Assembly (NCBI GenBank): GCA_019418225.1
Contig: DYCF01000003.1
Coordinates: forward strand, 1 to 64,000
Length of the DNA: 64,000 nucleotides
Reading direction: 5' to 3'
DNA from: Clostridiales bacterium
Lineage (GTDB): Bacteria > Bacillota > Clostridia > Lachnospirales > Cellulosilyticaceae
Shown in pieces: positions 15,726 to 25,505 of the stretch. The position numbers and the translations under genes are program-made. The first letter of the stretch is position 1, and every line of letters begins with the position of its first letter. The notes beneath the pieces were generated by a model, which was not told where the DNA came from, did no database searches, and worked only from the letters and a program-made list of their open reading frames with translations.

Positions 15726-16140
15726 TATACTGTATTAATTTTTAGCTAAAAATACTATATTATAATAATTTTTGCAGTTTAGTCCGTAATAAATGCCACA
15801 TTTTAATGTACATACTTTCGAAATATGAATGTTTCTGCATTAAGCTCTCTTCTAGCCTGCATTTTTCACCTTTCATACCACGTTTACGCCATCTCATATA
15901 GTTATTTTTATAAATAAAATTGTAACATAGAAATTTCACTTATTAAACGGATATAAATAGTAAAAAAACTGTCAATAATATAGAACATATTCATCAACTT
16001 TACTTATATGCAAACTGAATGTAACACGATTGTTATATATTTAAATAAGGATATGTTATATAATAGATGAGGATACGCTCAAATCTGTACTCGACCTCGT
16101 AGGTTGTGATATAATATCTCATTAGAGGAGGAGGAAGCTT
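15726..16140. other. Divergent intergenic region between glnN and the PBP gene
   Basis: AT-rich gap of about 415 bases between two divergent genes. Toward the PBP gene there is an extended -10 (TGATATAAT, 16107-16115) and a second TATAAT near 16063-16068; neither has a good -35. A 45-codon minus-strand frame at about 15763-15900 lacks a ribosome site. No riboswitch or known RNA recognised. Confidence 0.5.
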
Positions 16141-18822
16141 ATGAATTACTCAAAAGATTCTCGTGCTCAAGAAGAGCAAAAGAACAAGCCGAAGAAAGCA
16201 CGTAAAAAAGGTAAAGTAATGACCTTTCGAATAATTATTATGGTAATGATTATTAGCATCTTTGCCGTAGTAGGTGGCGGACTTGGTGTCGTTATCGGGA
16301 TTATTAAAAATACCCCAGATGCATCGACACTCGTTCTTAAACCAACAACTAACTATACATCTTTTGTCTATGACTCAGAAGGTACTCAAATAGATACCTT
16401 TTCTACATCAGACAATCGTATTTATGCGACTCTCGATCAAATCCCTTATTACCTTCAAAAAGCAGTTATTTCTTTAGAAGATGAGCGTTTCTATGAACAT
16501 AACGGTATTGATATTAGAGGTATTTTTAGGGCCATCGTGAAAAACCTACAAAGTGGTAGTTTTAGTGAAGGTGCTAGTACTATCACTCAACAGCTTGTTA
16601 AAAATAATATTTTAACATCTGAAAAGAAAATTACTAGAAAAATTCAAGAACAATATTTAGCTGTACAATTTGAGAAGCTCTACCCTAAAGATACTATTTT
16701 AGAATATTATCTTAACACTATTGGTTTAGGACAAGGGGTAAGTGGTGTTCAATCTGCTGCTAATCGTTACTTTGGTAAAGATGTCAGTGAACTCAGTTTG
16801 ACAGAGTCTTGTGTTATTGCAGTTATTACCCAATATCCTACTAAGTATAATCCAATCTTAAACCCAGAAAATAACTGGGAAAAAGTTAAAGTATGCTTAG
16901 ATAAAATGGAACAACAAGGTTATATTACAGCTGAGGAACATGCAGAAGCGCTTAAAGAAGATCCTTACGAAAATATCCAAGAAGTTCATAAGGAATTTAC
17001 AGAGAAATCTACACATAGTTACTTCGTAGATGCTGTACTTGAACAAGTTATTGATGACTTACAATCTAAACTTGGCTATACTACAACACAAGCTAATAAT
17101 GAAGTTTATGGTGGTGGACTCCAAATTTATACAACTATGGATAGTCGTATGCAAGAAATTGCAGATCGCTATATTAATGATGAATCTCTTTATCCAAGTT
17201 CTCTTTATGAACTAGCACTTGATTATAGTGTAACTATTGAAAAAGCTGATGGCACTATTCTTACAGAAAATGCAACTGGTACAGTAGACAGCAAATCAGA
17301 AGTTGAGGCTTGGAAACAACAACAACTAGATGCTTGGGGTGTAACTTCAGCAGATACTATCCAAAGAGAAAATATGATTGAACAGCCACAACCTCAAGCT
17401 GCTTTCGTTCTTACAGATTACCGTACAGGACAAGTAAAAGCACTTGCAGGTGGTCGTGGTGATAAAACAAACCGCGGTTTCAACTATGCAACACAAGCTA
17501 CAAGACAACCAGGTTCTACTTTTAAAGTGCTTGCAGCTTATGCACCAGCTTTAGACCTTGGTAAACTTTCGCCAGGTTCTACCCTTATGGATGAGCCTTA
17601 TACAATTAAACTTTCAAATGGTAAAACTTATTCACCAAACAACTGGGATGGTCAATATATTGGACCAACAAGTGTCCGTAAAGCCATTTACCATTCAATG
17701 AACGTTTTAGCTGTTAAAACAGTAGCGGAAATCGTTGGTGTGGATGTAGCTTATGATTATTTATTAAACTTTGGTTTCACCACGCTTACAGATAGCGACC
17801 GTGTTTACGCACTACCACTTGGCGGTATTACAAAAGGCGTTACAGCTCTTGAACTTAATGCAGCTTATTCAGCCATTGCAAATGATGGGACTTATGTAAA
17901 ACCTGTATTCTATACAGAAGTTAAAGATGCAAACGGTAATGTCATTTTAAGTAACACAGGTGAAAATGTGGCAGCAAACTCACATTCAGTTATTAAACCA
18001 GCTACAGCACATCAGCTTACAGATATGATGCAAGATGTTATTACTATTGGTACTGGTAAAGCTGTTCAAAATTACTTTACAAGTCAACCTGTAGCAGGTA
18101 AAACAGGTACCACATCTGATGATAAAGATTTAGTTTTTGCAGGTTACACACCTTACTATTCAGCTACTATTTGGACTGGATACGCACAACCTAAATCACT
18201 TTCAAATGGTAGTGGTAGTTATCACCTTAACATTTGGGCAAAAATTATGAGTGAAATTCATGAAGGTTATGAATATAAATCATTCCCTAAGGTAAATACA
18301 GTAACATCTGATGTTCAAGAATATAAGATTTGTTCATTATCAGGTAAACTGGCGACATCACTTTGTGAACAAGATCCAAATCATGTGGTTCATACAGAAT
18401 ATTTCTCTAGCTCGAATGCACCAAAAGAATATTGTGATGTTCACGTAGAAGTAGATATTTGTTCTGTTTCAGGCAAGGTTGCTACTGAATACTGTCCTGC
18501 TGATACAATCACTAAAAAGATTATTACAAGAGGCACAGATAATGGTACTGTAGTCCCAGATGAATACTGTGATGTGCATACTGCTGAAACAGTAGAACCT
18601 TCTGAGACACCTACTGAAACGCCTTCTGAATCACCAGAAGATGGTTGGAATGAAATTCCAGGTACTCAACCAGATACAGGTACTACGCCACCAACCACAG
18701 AACAACCTACTGTGCCACCTGAAGAAATACCTTCTGAACAACCTACTGCGCCACCAGTCGTAGATCAAGCACCACCTGCTAATCCAGATGATGATAATCC
18801 ATTCTACGTACCTCAAGGCTAA
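16141..18822 (+). CDS. ponA: Class A penicillin-binding protein (PBP1a-type)
   Basis: 893 residues. Lys-rich cytoplasmic N-terminus, membrane anchor at about 29-55, glycosyltransferase GT51 domain with catalytic Glu in SLEDERFYEH (about 113) and GASTITQQLVKN, then transpeptidase domain with STFK (about 460), SMN (about 518) and KTGTT (about 652). After it come two Cys-containing repeats (CSLSGKLAT...C, CSVSGKVAT...C) and a Pro/Thr/Glu-rich tail of about 90 residues, probably wall-spanning and disordered. It polymerises and cross-links peptidoglycan. GAGGAGGAGG precedes the ATG. It converges on the VanW gene with a shared terminator. Confidence 0.95.
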   Translation: MNYSKDSRAQEEQKNKPKKARKKGKVMTFRIIIMVMIISIFAVVGGGLGVVIGIIKNTPDASTLVLKPTTNYTSFVYDSEGTQIDTFSTSDNRIYATLDQIPYYLQKAVISLEDERFYEHNGIDIRGIFRAIVKNLQSGSFSEGASTITQQLVKNNILTSEKKITRKIQEQYLAVQFEKLYPKDTILEYYLNTIGLGQGVSGVQSAANRYFGKDVSELSLTESCVIAVITQYPTKYNPILNPENNWEKVKVCLDKMEQQGYITAEEHAEALKEDPYENIQEVHKEFTEKSTHSYFVDAVLEQVIDDLQSKLGYTTTQANNEVYGGGLQIYTTMDSRMQEIADRYINDESLYPSSLYELALDYSVTIEKADGTILTENATGTVDSKSEVEAWKQQQLDAWGVTSADTIQRENMIEQPQPQAAFVLTDYRTGQVKALAGGRGDKTNRGFNYATQATRQPGSTFKVLAAYAPALDLGKLSPGSTLMDEPYTIKLSNGKTYSPNNWDGQYIGPTSVRKAIYHSMNVLAVKTVAEIVGVDVAYDYLLNFGFTTLTDSDRVYALPLGGITKGVTALELNAAYSAIANDGTYVKPVFYTEVKDANGNVILSNTGENVAANSHSVIKPATAHQLTDMMQDVITIGTGKAVQNYFTSQPVAGKTGTTSDDKDLVFAGYTPYYSATIWTGYAQPKSLSNGSGSYHLNIWAKIMSEIHEGYEYKSFPKVNTVTSDVQEYKICSLSGKLATSLCEQDPNHVVHTEYFSSSNAPKEYCDVHVEVDICSVSGKVATEYCPADTITKKIITRGTDNGTVVPDEYCDVHTAETVEPSETPTETPSESPEDGWNEIPGTQPDTGTTPPTTEQPTVPPEEIPSEQPTAPPVVDQAPPANPDDDNPFYVPQG

Positions 18823-18824
18823 AT

Positions 18825-18862
18825 AAAAAGACCTGTCACACAATTTCGTGACAGGTCTTTTT
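18825..18862. terminator. Bidirectional terminator between the PBP and VanW genes
   Basis: AAAAAGACCTGTCAC and GTGACAGGTCTTTTT form a perfect stem around an 8-base loop with T runs in both directions, serving the two convergent genes. Confidence 0.92.
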
Positions 18863-18874
18863 ATTTACTATTTT

Positions 18875-20377
18875 TTATTGCTGTGGCACTTCAAAACTAT
18901 CATCCCACTCATTCATTGGCTTATCTGCCTCTGATGTTGCTACTGGTGTTGATGCTGCTGGTGTTTCTTTAGCAAGCGACTTCTCTGTTGTATTATTTGC
19001 AGCAGTTGTTACATCTTTTGTACCACGTTTAACGACTGCTGCTCTTGGTTTATAGTAACTATTGTTTTCTAAAACTTTATCTACTAATTTACCATTTTCA
19101 TCATATAAAAGTTTATATAGCTTTACTTTCTTTCCAACTAAAGCAGTTGTTTCCACCACTTCTTTTCCTGCTTCTAATGTTGGATCATCTACATACTTTG
19201 TTTCTGGTGCTGGAACTTCTTCTGTAAGTTCTGATAAGAATTTTATTTCATATTTTGGTTTAGCTTCTTTAGCACCATAAATATTTACATATACATTATT
19301 ATTTTGACAATAGCCTTCGATAATAACTGGTGTTTGCAAATTATTCTTGAACTTAAAATCAATCGAACCCGTCGCATATGTTGCATCACGTCCTAATGGT
19401 ACATACGATACAGAAAGTGAGTGATTTTGACGCATTGTTACTTCTAAGTTTGTTAAAAGAACTGCATTATATAGTGTTGAAGCCACTTGACATACACCAC
19501 CACCAATTCCCTTTTCCAACTGTCCATTTACAATAACATTTGCATCTCTATATCCTGCTTCATATGTAAAAGGTTCTAACTGCTCAGCAAGTGAAAATAC
19601 TTCACCTGGCATTAAAGTACGACTCACCTTAGTAGCTGCAACTGCTAAGTTTGCATTACGTCCTAAGTCTGCATTATTGTAAGATGTTGAAAAACTTGCT
19701 ACAACATTTTTAACATTATCAAAGGAAGAAACTGTATACTTAGGTGCAATTTTATCAACTGATGCTTCAATCTCTACAGTCTCATTATGTGCCTGGGATA
19801 AGGCCTCTTTAATACTTGCTACTGTATCAGCTATATTTAATTTTTGCCCTTCTTGTTCCGATGTTGTTACAAATTTACCATTCTTACGACTAATAGTGGC
19901 ATCTACTGCTGCTATGTAAAACTTATCTTGAATCTCTTCAACCTTTGCCTTAATAAGGCTTTCATCATATGTTTCACTTAAACATAAGTCTAAGTCCATA
20001 CTTGTTTTATTTTTAGCAATCGAATATTTCTCAAATAGATTCCCATCATGTCCAACTGCAAATGCAACTTGTAAAACTTCTTCAAGGTCAGACTCCATTC
20101 CTAAGCTTGAACAAGGAATTTCCGCTGTTATCGCATCCTTCTTTATAATGACTTTCTTATTTTTCTGTGCTTCGGTCACCTTCTCTTTTACGCGTGCAAG
20201 TGCCTCATCATAAGTTAAGCCCCCTACAGGAACTTCTTCTACCATAATACCTTCTGCAAAAACTTGATCGAAAGCCTGTACTTCTTTATAGATATAACTT
20301 AGCGCCCCAACTGTTATGCCAGCCATGACTACAATACCTATTAATAAGGCCCATTTCAGCTTATTTTTGGTGCCCAT
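18875..20377 (-). CDS. VanW-family cell-envelope protein
   Basis: 500 residues. One N-terminal membrane segment (residues 9-31), then two copies of the extracellular peptidoglycan-binding-like domain (VPVGGLTYDEALARVKEKV; later DATISRKNGKF), then the VanW domain with GEVFSLAEQLEPFTYEAGYRDA, GGGVCQVASTLYNAVLLTNLE and YVPLGRDATY. The C-terminal 110 residues look G5-like (ETKYVDDPTLEAGKEVV...GKKVKLYKLLYDENG) and end in a low-complexity tail. These proteins are anchored outside the cell membrane; their biochemical role is not established. It follows the helicase and the small membrane gene on the same strand. Confidence 0.9.
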   Translation of the reverse strand: MGTKNKLKWALLIGIVVMAGITVGALSYIYKEVQAFDQVFAEGIMVEEVPVGGLTYDEALARVKEKVTEAQKNKKVIIKKDAITAEIPCSSLGMESDLEEVLQVAFAVGHDGNLFEKYSIAKNKTSMDLDLCLSETYDESLIKAKVEEIQDKFYIAAVDATISRKNGKFVTTSEQEGQKLNIADTVASIKEALSQAHNETVEIEASVDKIAPKYTVSSFDNVKNVVASFSTSYNNADLGRNANLAVAATKVSRTLMPGEVFSLAEQLEPFTYEAGYRDANVIVNGQLEKGIGGGVCQVASTLYNAVLLTNLEVTMRQNHSLSVSYVPLGRDATYATGSIDFKFKNNLQTPVIIEGYCQNNNVYVNIYGAKEAKPKYEIKFLSELTEEVPAPETKYVDDPTLEAGKEVVETTALVGKKVKLYKLLYDENGKLVDKVLENNSYYKPRAAVVKRGTKDVTTAANNTTEKSLAKETPAASTPVATSEADKPMNEWDDSFEVPQQ

Positions 20378-20431
20378 TATCTTGCCTCCTTATTGTGTTT
20401 ATATTTTGCTTCATCTATGGTGATCTTTTAG

Positions 20432-20590
20432 CTACATAACAAGTAATACACTTGAAAGTGTGCCCAGTAACATTGCGACAACTATTAATACACAAATAAT
20501 ACTTACAACCGACTTTTTGTTTTTATGCATCCATCCATACATATTAAACTTCTTTTTTGCTTTTTTGACTTTTTTCTTATTGTTTTTCAT
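20432..20590 (-). CDS. Tiny basic single-pass membrane protein
   Basis: 52 residues: the first 28 are strongly basic (MKNNKKKVKKAKKKFNMYG and on), followed by one hydrophobic segment SVVSIICVLIVVAMLLGTLSSVLLV to the C-terminus. The ATG lies inside the last codons of the helicase gene in another frame (14-base overlap), which favours coupled translation, and the VanW gene begins 54 bases later. Composition and size recall the Prli42/DUF4044 class of small membrane proteins of Firmicutes, but I cannot show membership. Confidence 0.6.
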   Translation of the reverse strand: MKNNKKKVKKAKKKFNMYGWMHKNKKSVVSIICVLIVVAMLLGTLSSVLLVM

Positions 20591-22604
20591 CTGCGTCACC
20601 CTCCAAAGTTATTATACCATTACTTGCACAGTACTTGCTATCTATTTTACGAATTTGTCCTTTATTAAATTCGACAACAATTATATGTTTTTCAAGAACT
20701 TCCAAAATTTTACCTTTACCTAATTGTTTGTGATAAATAATAGCATTTTTTTGGAAATGCTTTTCCATACGGCGTTCTTGTAACTCAGTTAAAAAGCCAG
20801 AAGGTGCTACTGCCTTACCATGTTTTTCTTTAGGTACCATCAGATAAAGCTGTTTCTTTGCCCTTGTCATGGCTACATAAAGCAAACGTCTTTCTTCCTC
20901 TAATTCTTGTATTGTCTCACTTTTTTGATGTGGAATAGAACCGTCGACTACATCTAAGACAAATACAGTGTGAAACTCTAACCCCTTAGAACCATGCATA
21001 GTTGTTAGTGTCACTACATCCTGCATACGACCTTTGCGAGAAGCTTGCTCCTTAACCCTTTGTGACATATCTAAAAGAAAAGCTTCCCATTCCATATAAC
21101 TTGCAAAGCCTTGAGCTGAATCTTCAATCTCATCCAGTACTTCTAGTAAACTAGCTGGTGAAACCTTACGAAAAGCTGCATAATCTGCCACATAGCTATC
21201 ATAACCTACATTTTTACGAATAAAGCGAATGGCATCACTTAATGATTTTTCTTTAATTTGTTGTAAATCAAATAACAGCTGCTGAATATAATTCTTCTGC
21301 CATTCTGTTAAATTTTCATTTCCTAATAAATTCATAAATATATGATCTGATGACTTCATAGCTATACTTATAGCTTCCTTGCTAATATAGCGTTTGGGCT
21401 TATTCATAATACGGCTTGCTAGGTTTGGCTGATTAATATTATCTGCTAAATGTAAATAACTTAAAAGATCTTGTGTCAACCACTGATCATATAAACTCAC
21501 CATACCATCTCTTAAGCAAAATGGCATATTTGCCATTAATAATGATTCTACCACAGAACGTACCTGAATATTAGTACGGTAAATAATGGCAACCTCTCCA
21601 AGTGGTATGCCTTGTCCTTTAAGTGCACCTATCCTTTGGATAATCCACTTGGCTTCCTCTACCCCATCTTTACACTGAATAATCTCTGGTAATGTCCCTT
21701 TAGGATTTGGTGTAGTAAGCTTCTTATGGAACCTAGCTTTATTTCCTTCAATGAGTGCTAAACTACAGTTTAAAATATCTTTTGTTGAACGATAATTAAC
21801 CTCTAGGAATATTTGCTTTGTATTTGGGAAATGCTCTTTAAAGCCAAGTAAAAACTCTGGCTTCGCCCCCCTGAACTGATAAATACTTTGGTCATCATCT
21901 CCTACGACGAATAACCCTCTGCCATCTCCCACAATTGTTTTTATAATTTCAAACTGAACACGGTTAATATCCTGAAATTCATCAATAAGAATATATTGAT
22001 ACTGTCTTCTCACACTTTCTAAGAGATGTGAATCATTTTTGAGTAAATAATAACAAGCCACAAGCATATCATCAAAGTCAAAGAGCCCGTGACGTTCTTT
22101 ATACATCTCATATGCATTTACAAGCTTCACATATGTGCCCTGTGGAATACCTACTGGTTTATAATCTTTTAATGGTACAAGCTGATTTTTCATAAGTCCG
22201 ATATGTTTTAAAAATTCATCTAAGAAATCTTCATTCTCTTCGATTTCTAATTGTATCATTAGATTTTGAATAGTACTTTTCTTTTTATCTTCTAAAAGCA
22301 GCTGTCCGATATGATATCGCTGAGGGTTGCTACGTCTTAAAATACGATAAAAAACGCTATGTAAAGTCCCAAATGTCACACTACTCTCACCATATTGACG
22401 CACAAATCTTTCTTTCATTTCTTCTGCTGCTAACTTACTAAAGGTTACAACTAATATATTTCTAGCCTCACAGTGCATGGTTTCAATCATATAATGAATA
22501 CGATTTACAATTACATGGGTTTTCCCTGAACCTGGTCCTGCAATGACCAAAGTTGGTGATAAATCACAAGTAACTGCTTCCTTTTGACTTGTATTTAAAT
22601 CCAT
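20577..22604 (-). CDS. UvrD/Rep-family ATP-dependent DNA helicase
   Basis: 675 residues with all superfamily 1A motifs: LNTSQKEAV (Q motif), AGPGSGKTH (I, residues 23-31), LVVTFSKLAA (Ia), LIDEFQDIN (II), VGDDDQSIYQFRGA (III), EVNYRST (IV), TMHGSKGLEFHTVFV (V) and RRLLYVAMTRAKKQLYL (VI). It is a 3'-5' helicase of repair/recombination type. It is shorter in the C-terminal part than PcrA and ends with a KOW/Tudor-like KQLGKGKILEVLEKHIIVVEFNKGQIRKI segment that resembles the PcrA C-terminal RNA-polymerase-binding domain. Overlaps the small membrane gene. Confidence 0.93.
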   Translation of the reverse strand: MDLNTSQKEAVTCDLSPTLVIAGPGSGKTHVIVNRIHYMIETMHCEARNILVVTFSKLAAEEMKERFVRQYGESSVTFGTLHSVFYRILRRSNPQRYHIGQLLLEDKKKSTIQNLMIQLEIEENEDFLDEFLKHIGLMKNQLVPLKDYKPVGIPQGTYVKLVNAYEMYKERHGLFDFDDMLVACYYLLKNDSHLLESVRRQYQYILIDEFQDINRVQFEIIKTIVGDGRGLFVVGDDDQSIYQFRGAKPEFLLGFKEHFPNTKQIFLEVNYRSTKDILNCSLALIEGNKARFHKKLTTPNPKGTLPEIIQCKDGVEEAKWIIQRIGALKGQGIPLGEVAIIYRTNIQVRSVVESLLMANMPFCLRDGMVSLYDQWLTQDLLSYLHLADNINQPNLASRIMNKPKRYISKEAISIAMKSSDHIFMNLLGNENLTEWQKNYIQQLLFDLQQIKEKSLSDAIRFIRKNVGYDSYVADYAAFRKVSPASLLEVLDEIEDSAQGFASYMEWEAFLLDMSQRVKEQASRKGRMQDVVTLTTMHGSKGLEFHTVFVLDVVDGSIPHQKSETIQELEEERRLLYVAMTRAKKQLYLMVPKEKHGKAVAPSGFLTELQERRMEKHFQKNAIIYHKQLGKGKILEVLEKHIIVVEFNKGQIRKIDSKYCASNGIITLEGDADEKQ

Positions 22605-22691
22605 TGTTTTCTCCTCTACTGCTTTCTCCTTTTAATTATGACCAAATTATATTATAATAAACATATTCACTTAAAGAAAGGGGTTAATATT

Positions 22692-23345
22692 ATGATTGGG
22701 AGTTGGCTTATCGCCTTTCTCTTCTTTGTAGGCGGCTTATTCATTATAGGCATCTCTACAAAACATATGATTTTAAAAAAAGGTACCAACAAAGAGAGTG
22801 AACAGTATTGGGCAAGAGAACATGCTGCTACTTTTGCCAGAAAAAGTGAGATACCCGCAGCATTTTTTATGGCGATAGATTTTTCCGTTTATCCAGTTGT
22901 AGATGATGAAGGGTGCACACAACTATATAACAAGATTATGCTTTTTAAAGAACGTCCTTTAGTGAATCTTAAGGGAATGAGTAATGTCGAACTCAAGGAG
23001 CGTTTTGGCACTATGCAACTTGAAAAGCTGTCTTATTATGAGCAAAATTTAATGGAATATATGACAACCTCTTGTGCTTATGGTAAACTGTTATTTGAAA
23101 AAGGATATTTACCTGAATCACAGAAAGTTTTAGAATACATAATAAGTCTAGGATGTGATTTATCTCAATGTTATTTAACCCTAGCTGATGTTTATGTAGC
23201 TTATTATGATTATAATAAATTATCAAATACACAAATCGGCTTATTAACCGATTTAAAACAAAAGGCCAGCATTAATATGAATGCTTCACCTTATTTACAA
23301 AAAGTCATACAAGGGATTGATGCTTGCATTAGTCACCTTACATGA
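22692..23345 (+). CDS. Membrane-anchored protein of unknown function
   Basis: 217 residues from MIGSWLIAF; AAAGAAAGGGG 9 bases upstream supports this start, although in-frame codons reach 22638. One N-terminal membrane segment (IGSWLIAFLFFVGGLFIIGI), then a soluble helical part with repeated KVLEYIISLGCDLSQCYLTLADVYVAYYDYNKL, TPR-like in feel. No family recognised. It lies 16 bases before the glycosyltransferase gene and is probably co-transcribed with it. Divergent from the helicase gene. Confidence 0.7.
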   Translation: MIGSWLIAFLFFVGGLFIIGISTKHMILKKGTNKESEQYWAREHAATFARKSEIPAAFFMAIDFSVYPVVDDEGCTQLYNKIMLFKERPLVNLKGMSNVELKERFGTMQLEKLSYYEQNLMEYMTTSCAYGKLLFEKGYLPESQKVLEYIISLGCDLSQCYLTLADVYVAYYDYNKLSNTQIGLLTDLKQKASINMNASPYLQKVIQGIDACISHLT

Positions 23346-23361
23346 AAGTGAGATGTTATAA

Positions 23362-24621
23362 ATGAATATTGGTATTTTTACAGACACTTATTCCCCACAG
23401 GTCAATGGTGTTGTAAGTTCGATTTTAACTTTAGAAAAAGCATTACAAAAACAAGGCCATCAAGTCTATGTTTTTACTATTACACACCCAGAAGCTGAAA
23501 ATGATCCACCTTATGTGTATCGTATGGCCAGCATTCCTTTTATTTTCTTAAAAGACCACCGTGTGGGCATTGTCTATTCTAATAAAGCACTACGTAAAAT
23601 TAAACGTTTAAAATTAGATTTGATTTTATCTCAAACAGAATTTTCACTTGGTATTTTTGCAAAACTCGTTTCTAAACGTTTAAATGTACCGATTGTTCAT
23701 ACCTATCATACAATGTATGAAGAATATATGCACTATGTTTCAAAAGGTATTGAACTTTCACCTGCTATTGCTCGTAAATATAGTAAGTCTTTTTGTAACG
23801 GCGTAGATGGTGTCGTCGCCCCTACACGTAAGACAGAACGCCTACTCAAAAACTATGGCGTAAAAAAAACAATTCGTGTTATTCCTACAGGAATTGATTT
23901 TTCACCGTTTGATCCAAGCGGTTATACAAATGATGAAATTATAGCTATTAAAAAGGCACATCATATTCCTTTAGATAGCCCTATTGTGCTCTTTATTGGT
24001 CGTGTTGCAAAAGAGAAAAGCATTGACATGGTTATTGATGCTATGCCAAAACTTTTAGAAAAAGTGCCTAAGGCTAAATTAGTCATTGTAGGTGATGGCC
24101 CTTCAAGATTAGAACTTGAAGAACAAGCACAAAATTTAGGTATAAGAAATTCTGTTATTTTTACAGGTATGCATCCATGGCGTACTATTGGTAAGATGTA
24201 TCAATTAGGTGATGTCTTTGTAAGTGCCTCTGTTTCAGAAACACAAGGCTTAACATTTGCAGAAGCTATGGCTGCTAAACTTCCTGTCTTAGCTAGGGAA
24301 GATGAATGTGTAACAGGTCTAATTCGTGATCACTATAACGGTGCATTCTTCCACAATAGTGATGAACTCTCTATGCTTCTTGCTGATTTTCTTTCAAACC
24401 CAGAGTTTCTTCATACAATGGGTGAAAATGCAGTACACTCTATTAGACCACTCTCAGCAGAAGTATTCGGCTTAAATGCAGAAGCATTTTATAAAGAAAT
24501 TCTATCTGCTTATAAAGAAGCTAAAATCTCTCATCTTCAAAATCCTAAGCAACATCGTCTGTCACTTCCTCACAAACAAAAAAAGGACCAAAATAAACAT
24601 ACTGAAAACAAACTAGATTAA
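23362..24621 (+). CDS. GT4 glycosyltransferase, glycolipid-synthase type
   Basis: 419 residues, GT-B fold. MNIGIFTDTYSPQVNGVVSSI at the start and VPIVHTYHTMYEEYMHYV are typical of 1,2-diacylglycerol 3-glucosyltransferases (alpha-monoglucosyl-DAG synthase type). The nucleotide-sugar site shows LFIGRVAKEKSID, VGDGPSRLELEEQA, and the EX7E region SVSETQGLTFAEAMAAKLP. A Lys/His/Gln-rich tail of 30 residues ends the protein and could bind membrane lipids. It probably adds glucose to diacylglycerol on the inner membrane face; substrate inferred from family. Confidence 0.85.
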   Translation: MNIGIFTDTYSPQVNGVVSSILTLEKALQKQGHQVYVFTITHPEAENDPPYVYRMASIPFIFLKDHRVGIVYSNKALRKIKRLKLDLILSQTEFSLGIFAKLVSKRLNVPIVHTYHTMYEEYMHYVSKGIELSPAIARKYSKSFCNGVDGVVAPTRKTERLLKNYGVKKTIRVIPTGIDFSPFDPSGYTNDEIIAIKKAHHIPLDSPIVLFIGRVAKEKSIDMVIDAMPKLLEKVPKAKLVIVGDGPSRLELEEQAQNLGIRNSVIFTGMHPWRTIGKMYQLGDVFVSASVSETQGLTFAEAMAAKLPVLAREDECVTGLIRDHYNGAFFHNSDELSMLLADFLSNPEFLHTMGENAVHSIRPLSAEVFGLNAEAFYKEILSAYKEAKISHLQNPKQHRLSLPHKQKKDQNKHTENKLD

Positions 24622-24626
24622 AAATT

Positions 24627-24677
24627 AAAGAGGCTATCAGGAAAATCTCAAACATTTCCCTGATAGCCTTCTTTTAA
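24627..24677 (+). terminator. Terminator after the glycosyltransferase gene
   Basis: AAAGAGGCTATCAGG pairs with CCTGATAGCCTTCTTTT over a loop of about 17 bases. The stem starts within 10 bases of the stop codon. Confidence 0.85.
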
Positions 24678-24788
24678 TATAACTCATTCACTTTTTCTTT
24701 TTCACAATATATACAAAACAGAGCTAGCACCTAGATACTGTGCATATATCCTTGGTGCAACTTGTTGATGCTCTTAATGAAGATAACT

Positions 24789-25481
24789 TTAATACATATG
24801 CCCTTTTTGAATAGCTTCTTTTACTTCTTCTGGCATTTGTGCTAATAGATTATTTAATCCAAATGGACAACTTTTAATAAACATACATTCCCTACATTTA
24901 GGATTACGTGCTGTACAAATTACCCTCCCATGGGCAATTACCTGCGTATTATAACGAATCCAATGCTCCTTAGGCAATTTCTTCATTAAATCCATCTCAA
25001 TTTGCACCGGGTCTTCTTTTAATGTAAGCCCCCATCTAATGCTAATGCGTTTCACATGGGTATCTACTACAATACTTGGTATCTTAAAGATATTTCCACG
25101 AATAACATTAGCCGTCTTACGCCCGACACCTGCTAACTTTACAAGTTCGTCTAAATTTGAAGGTACCTCTCCATTATGTTCATTAACTAGTGCCTTTGCA
25201 CAAGCAATAATATTTTTAGCTTTATTTTTATAAAACCCTGTACTTTTAATTGCTTCTTCTACATCTCCTAAAGAAGCCTGGGCAAAGTCATATACTGTAG
25301 GATACTTTTCAAATAAACTAGGTGTCACCATATTCACACGTTCATCCGTGCACTGTGCACTTAAAATTGTTGCAATTAAAAGTTCAAACGGTGTACGATG
25401 ATTTAAATAGCATATTACTTCTTTAGGATAATAATCATCTAATATTGTAAGTATTGTTTGAATATGCTCTTTTTCTTTCAT
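24789..25481 (-). CDS. nth: Endonuclease III
   Basis: 230 residues. Helix-hairpin-helix LVKLAGVGRKTANVI with the catalytic Lys, the catalytic Asp in IVVDTHVKRI, and a C-terminal 4Fe-4S cluster motif C-X6-C-X2-C-X5-C (CTARNPKC...C). It removes oxidised pyrimidines from DNA and nicks the abasic site. It begins 24 bases after the radical-SAM gene and is probably co-transcribed with it. Confidence 0.96.
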   Translation of the reverse strand: MKEKEHIQTILTILDDYYPKEVICYLNHRTPFELLIATILSAQCTDERVNMVTPSLFEKYPTVYDFAQASLGDVEEAIKSTGFYKNKAKNIIACAKALVNEHNGEVPSNLDELVKLAGVGRKTANVIRGNIFKIPSIVVDTHVKRISIRWGLTLKEDPVQIEMDLMKKLPKEHWIRYNTQVIAHGRVICTARNPKCRECMFIKSCPFGLNNLLAQMPEEVKEAIQKGHMY

Positions 25482-25505
25482 TTTTCTTTCCTTTTCTTTT
25501 ATAAC

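Noticed and set aside
15763..15900. 45-codon minus-strand frame (MRWRKRGMKGEK...) between glnN and the PBP gene
   Set aside because: No ribosome site, no recognisable family and AT-rich surroundings; insufficient support for a gene.
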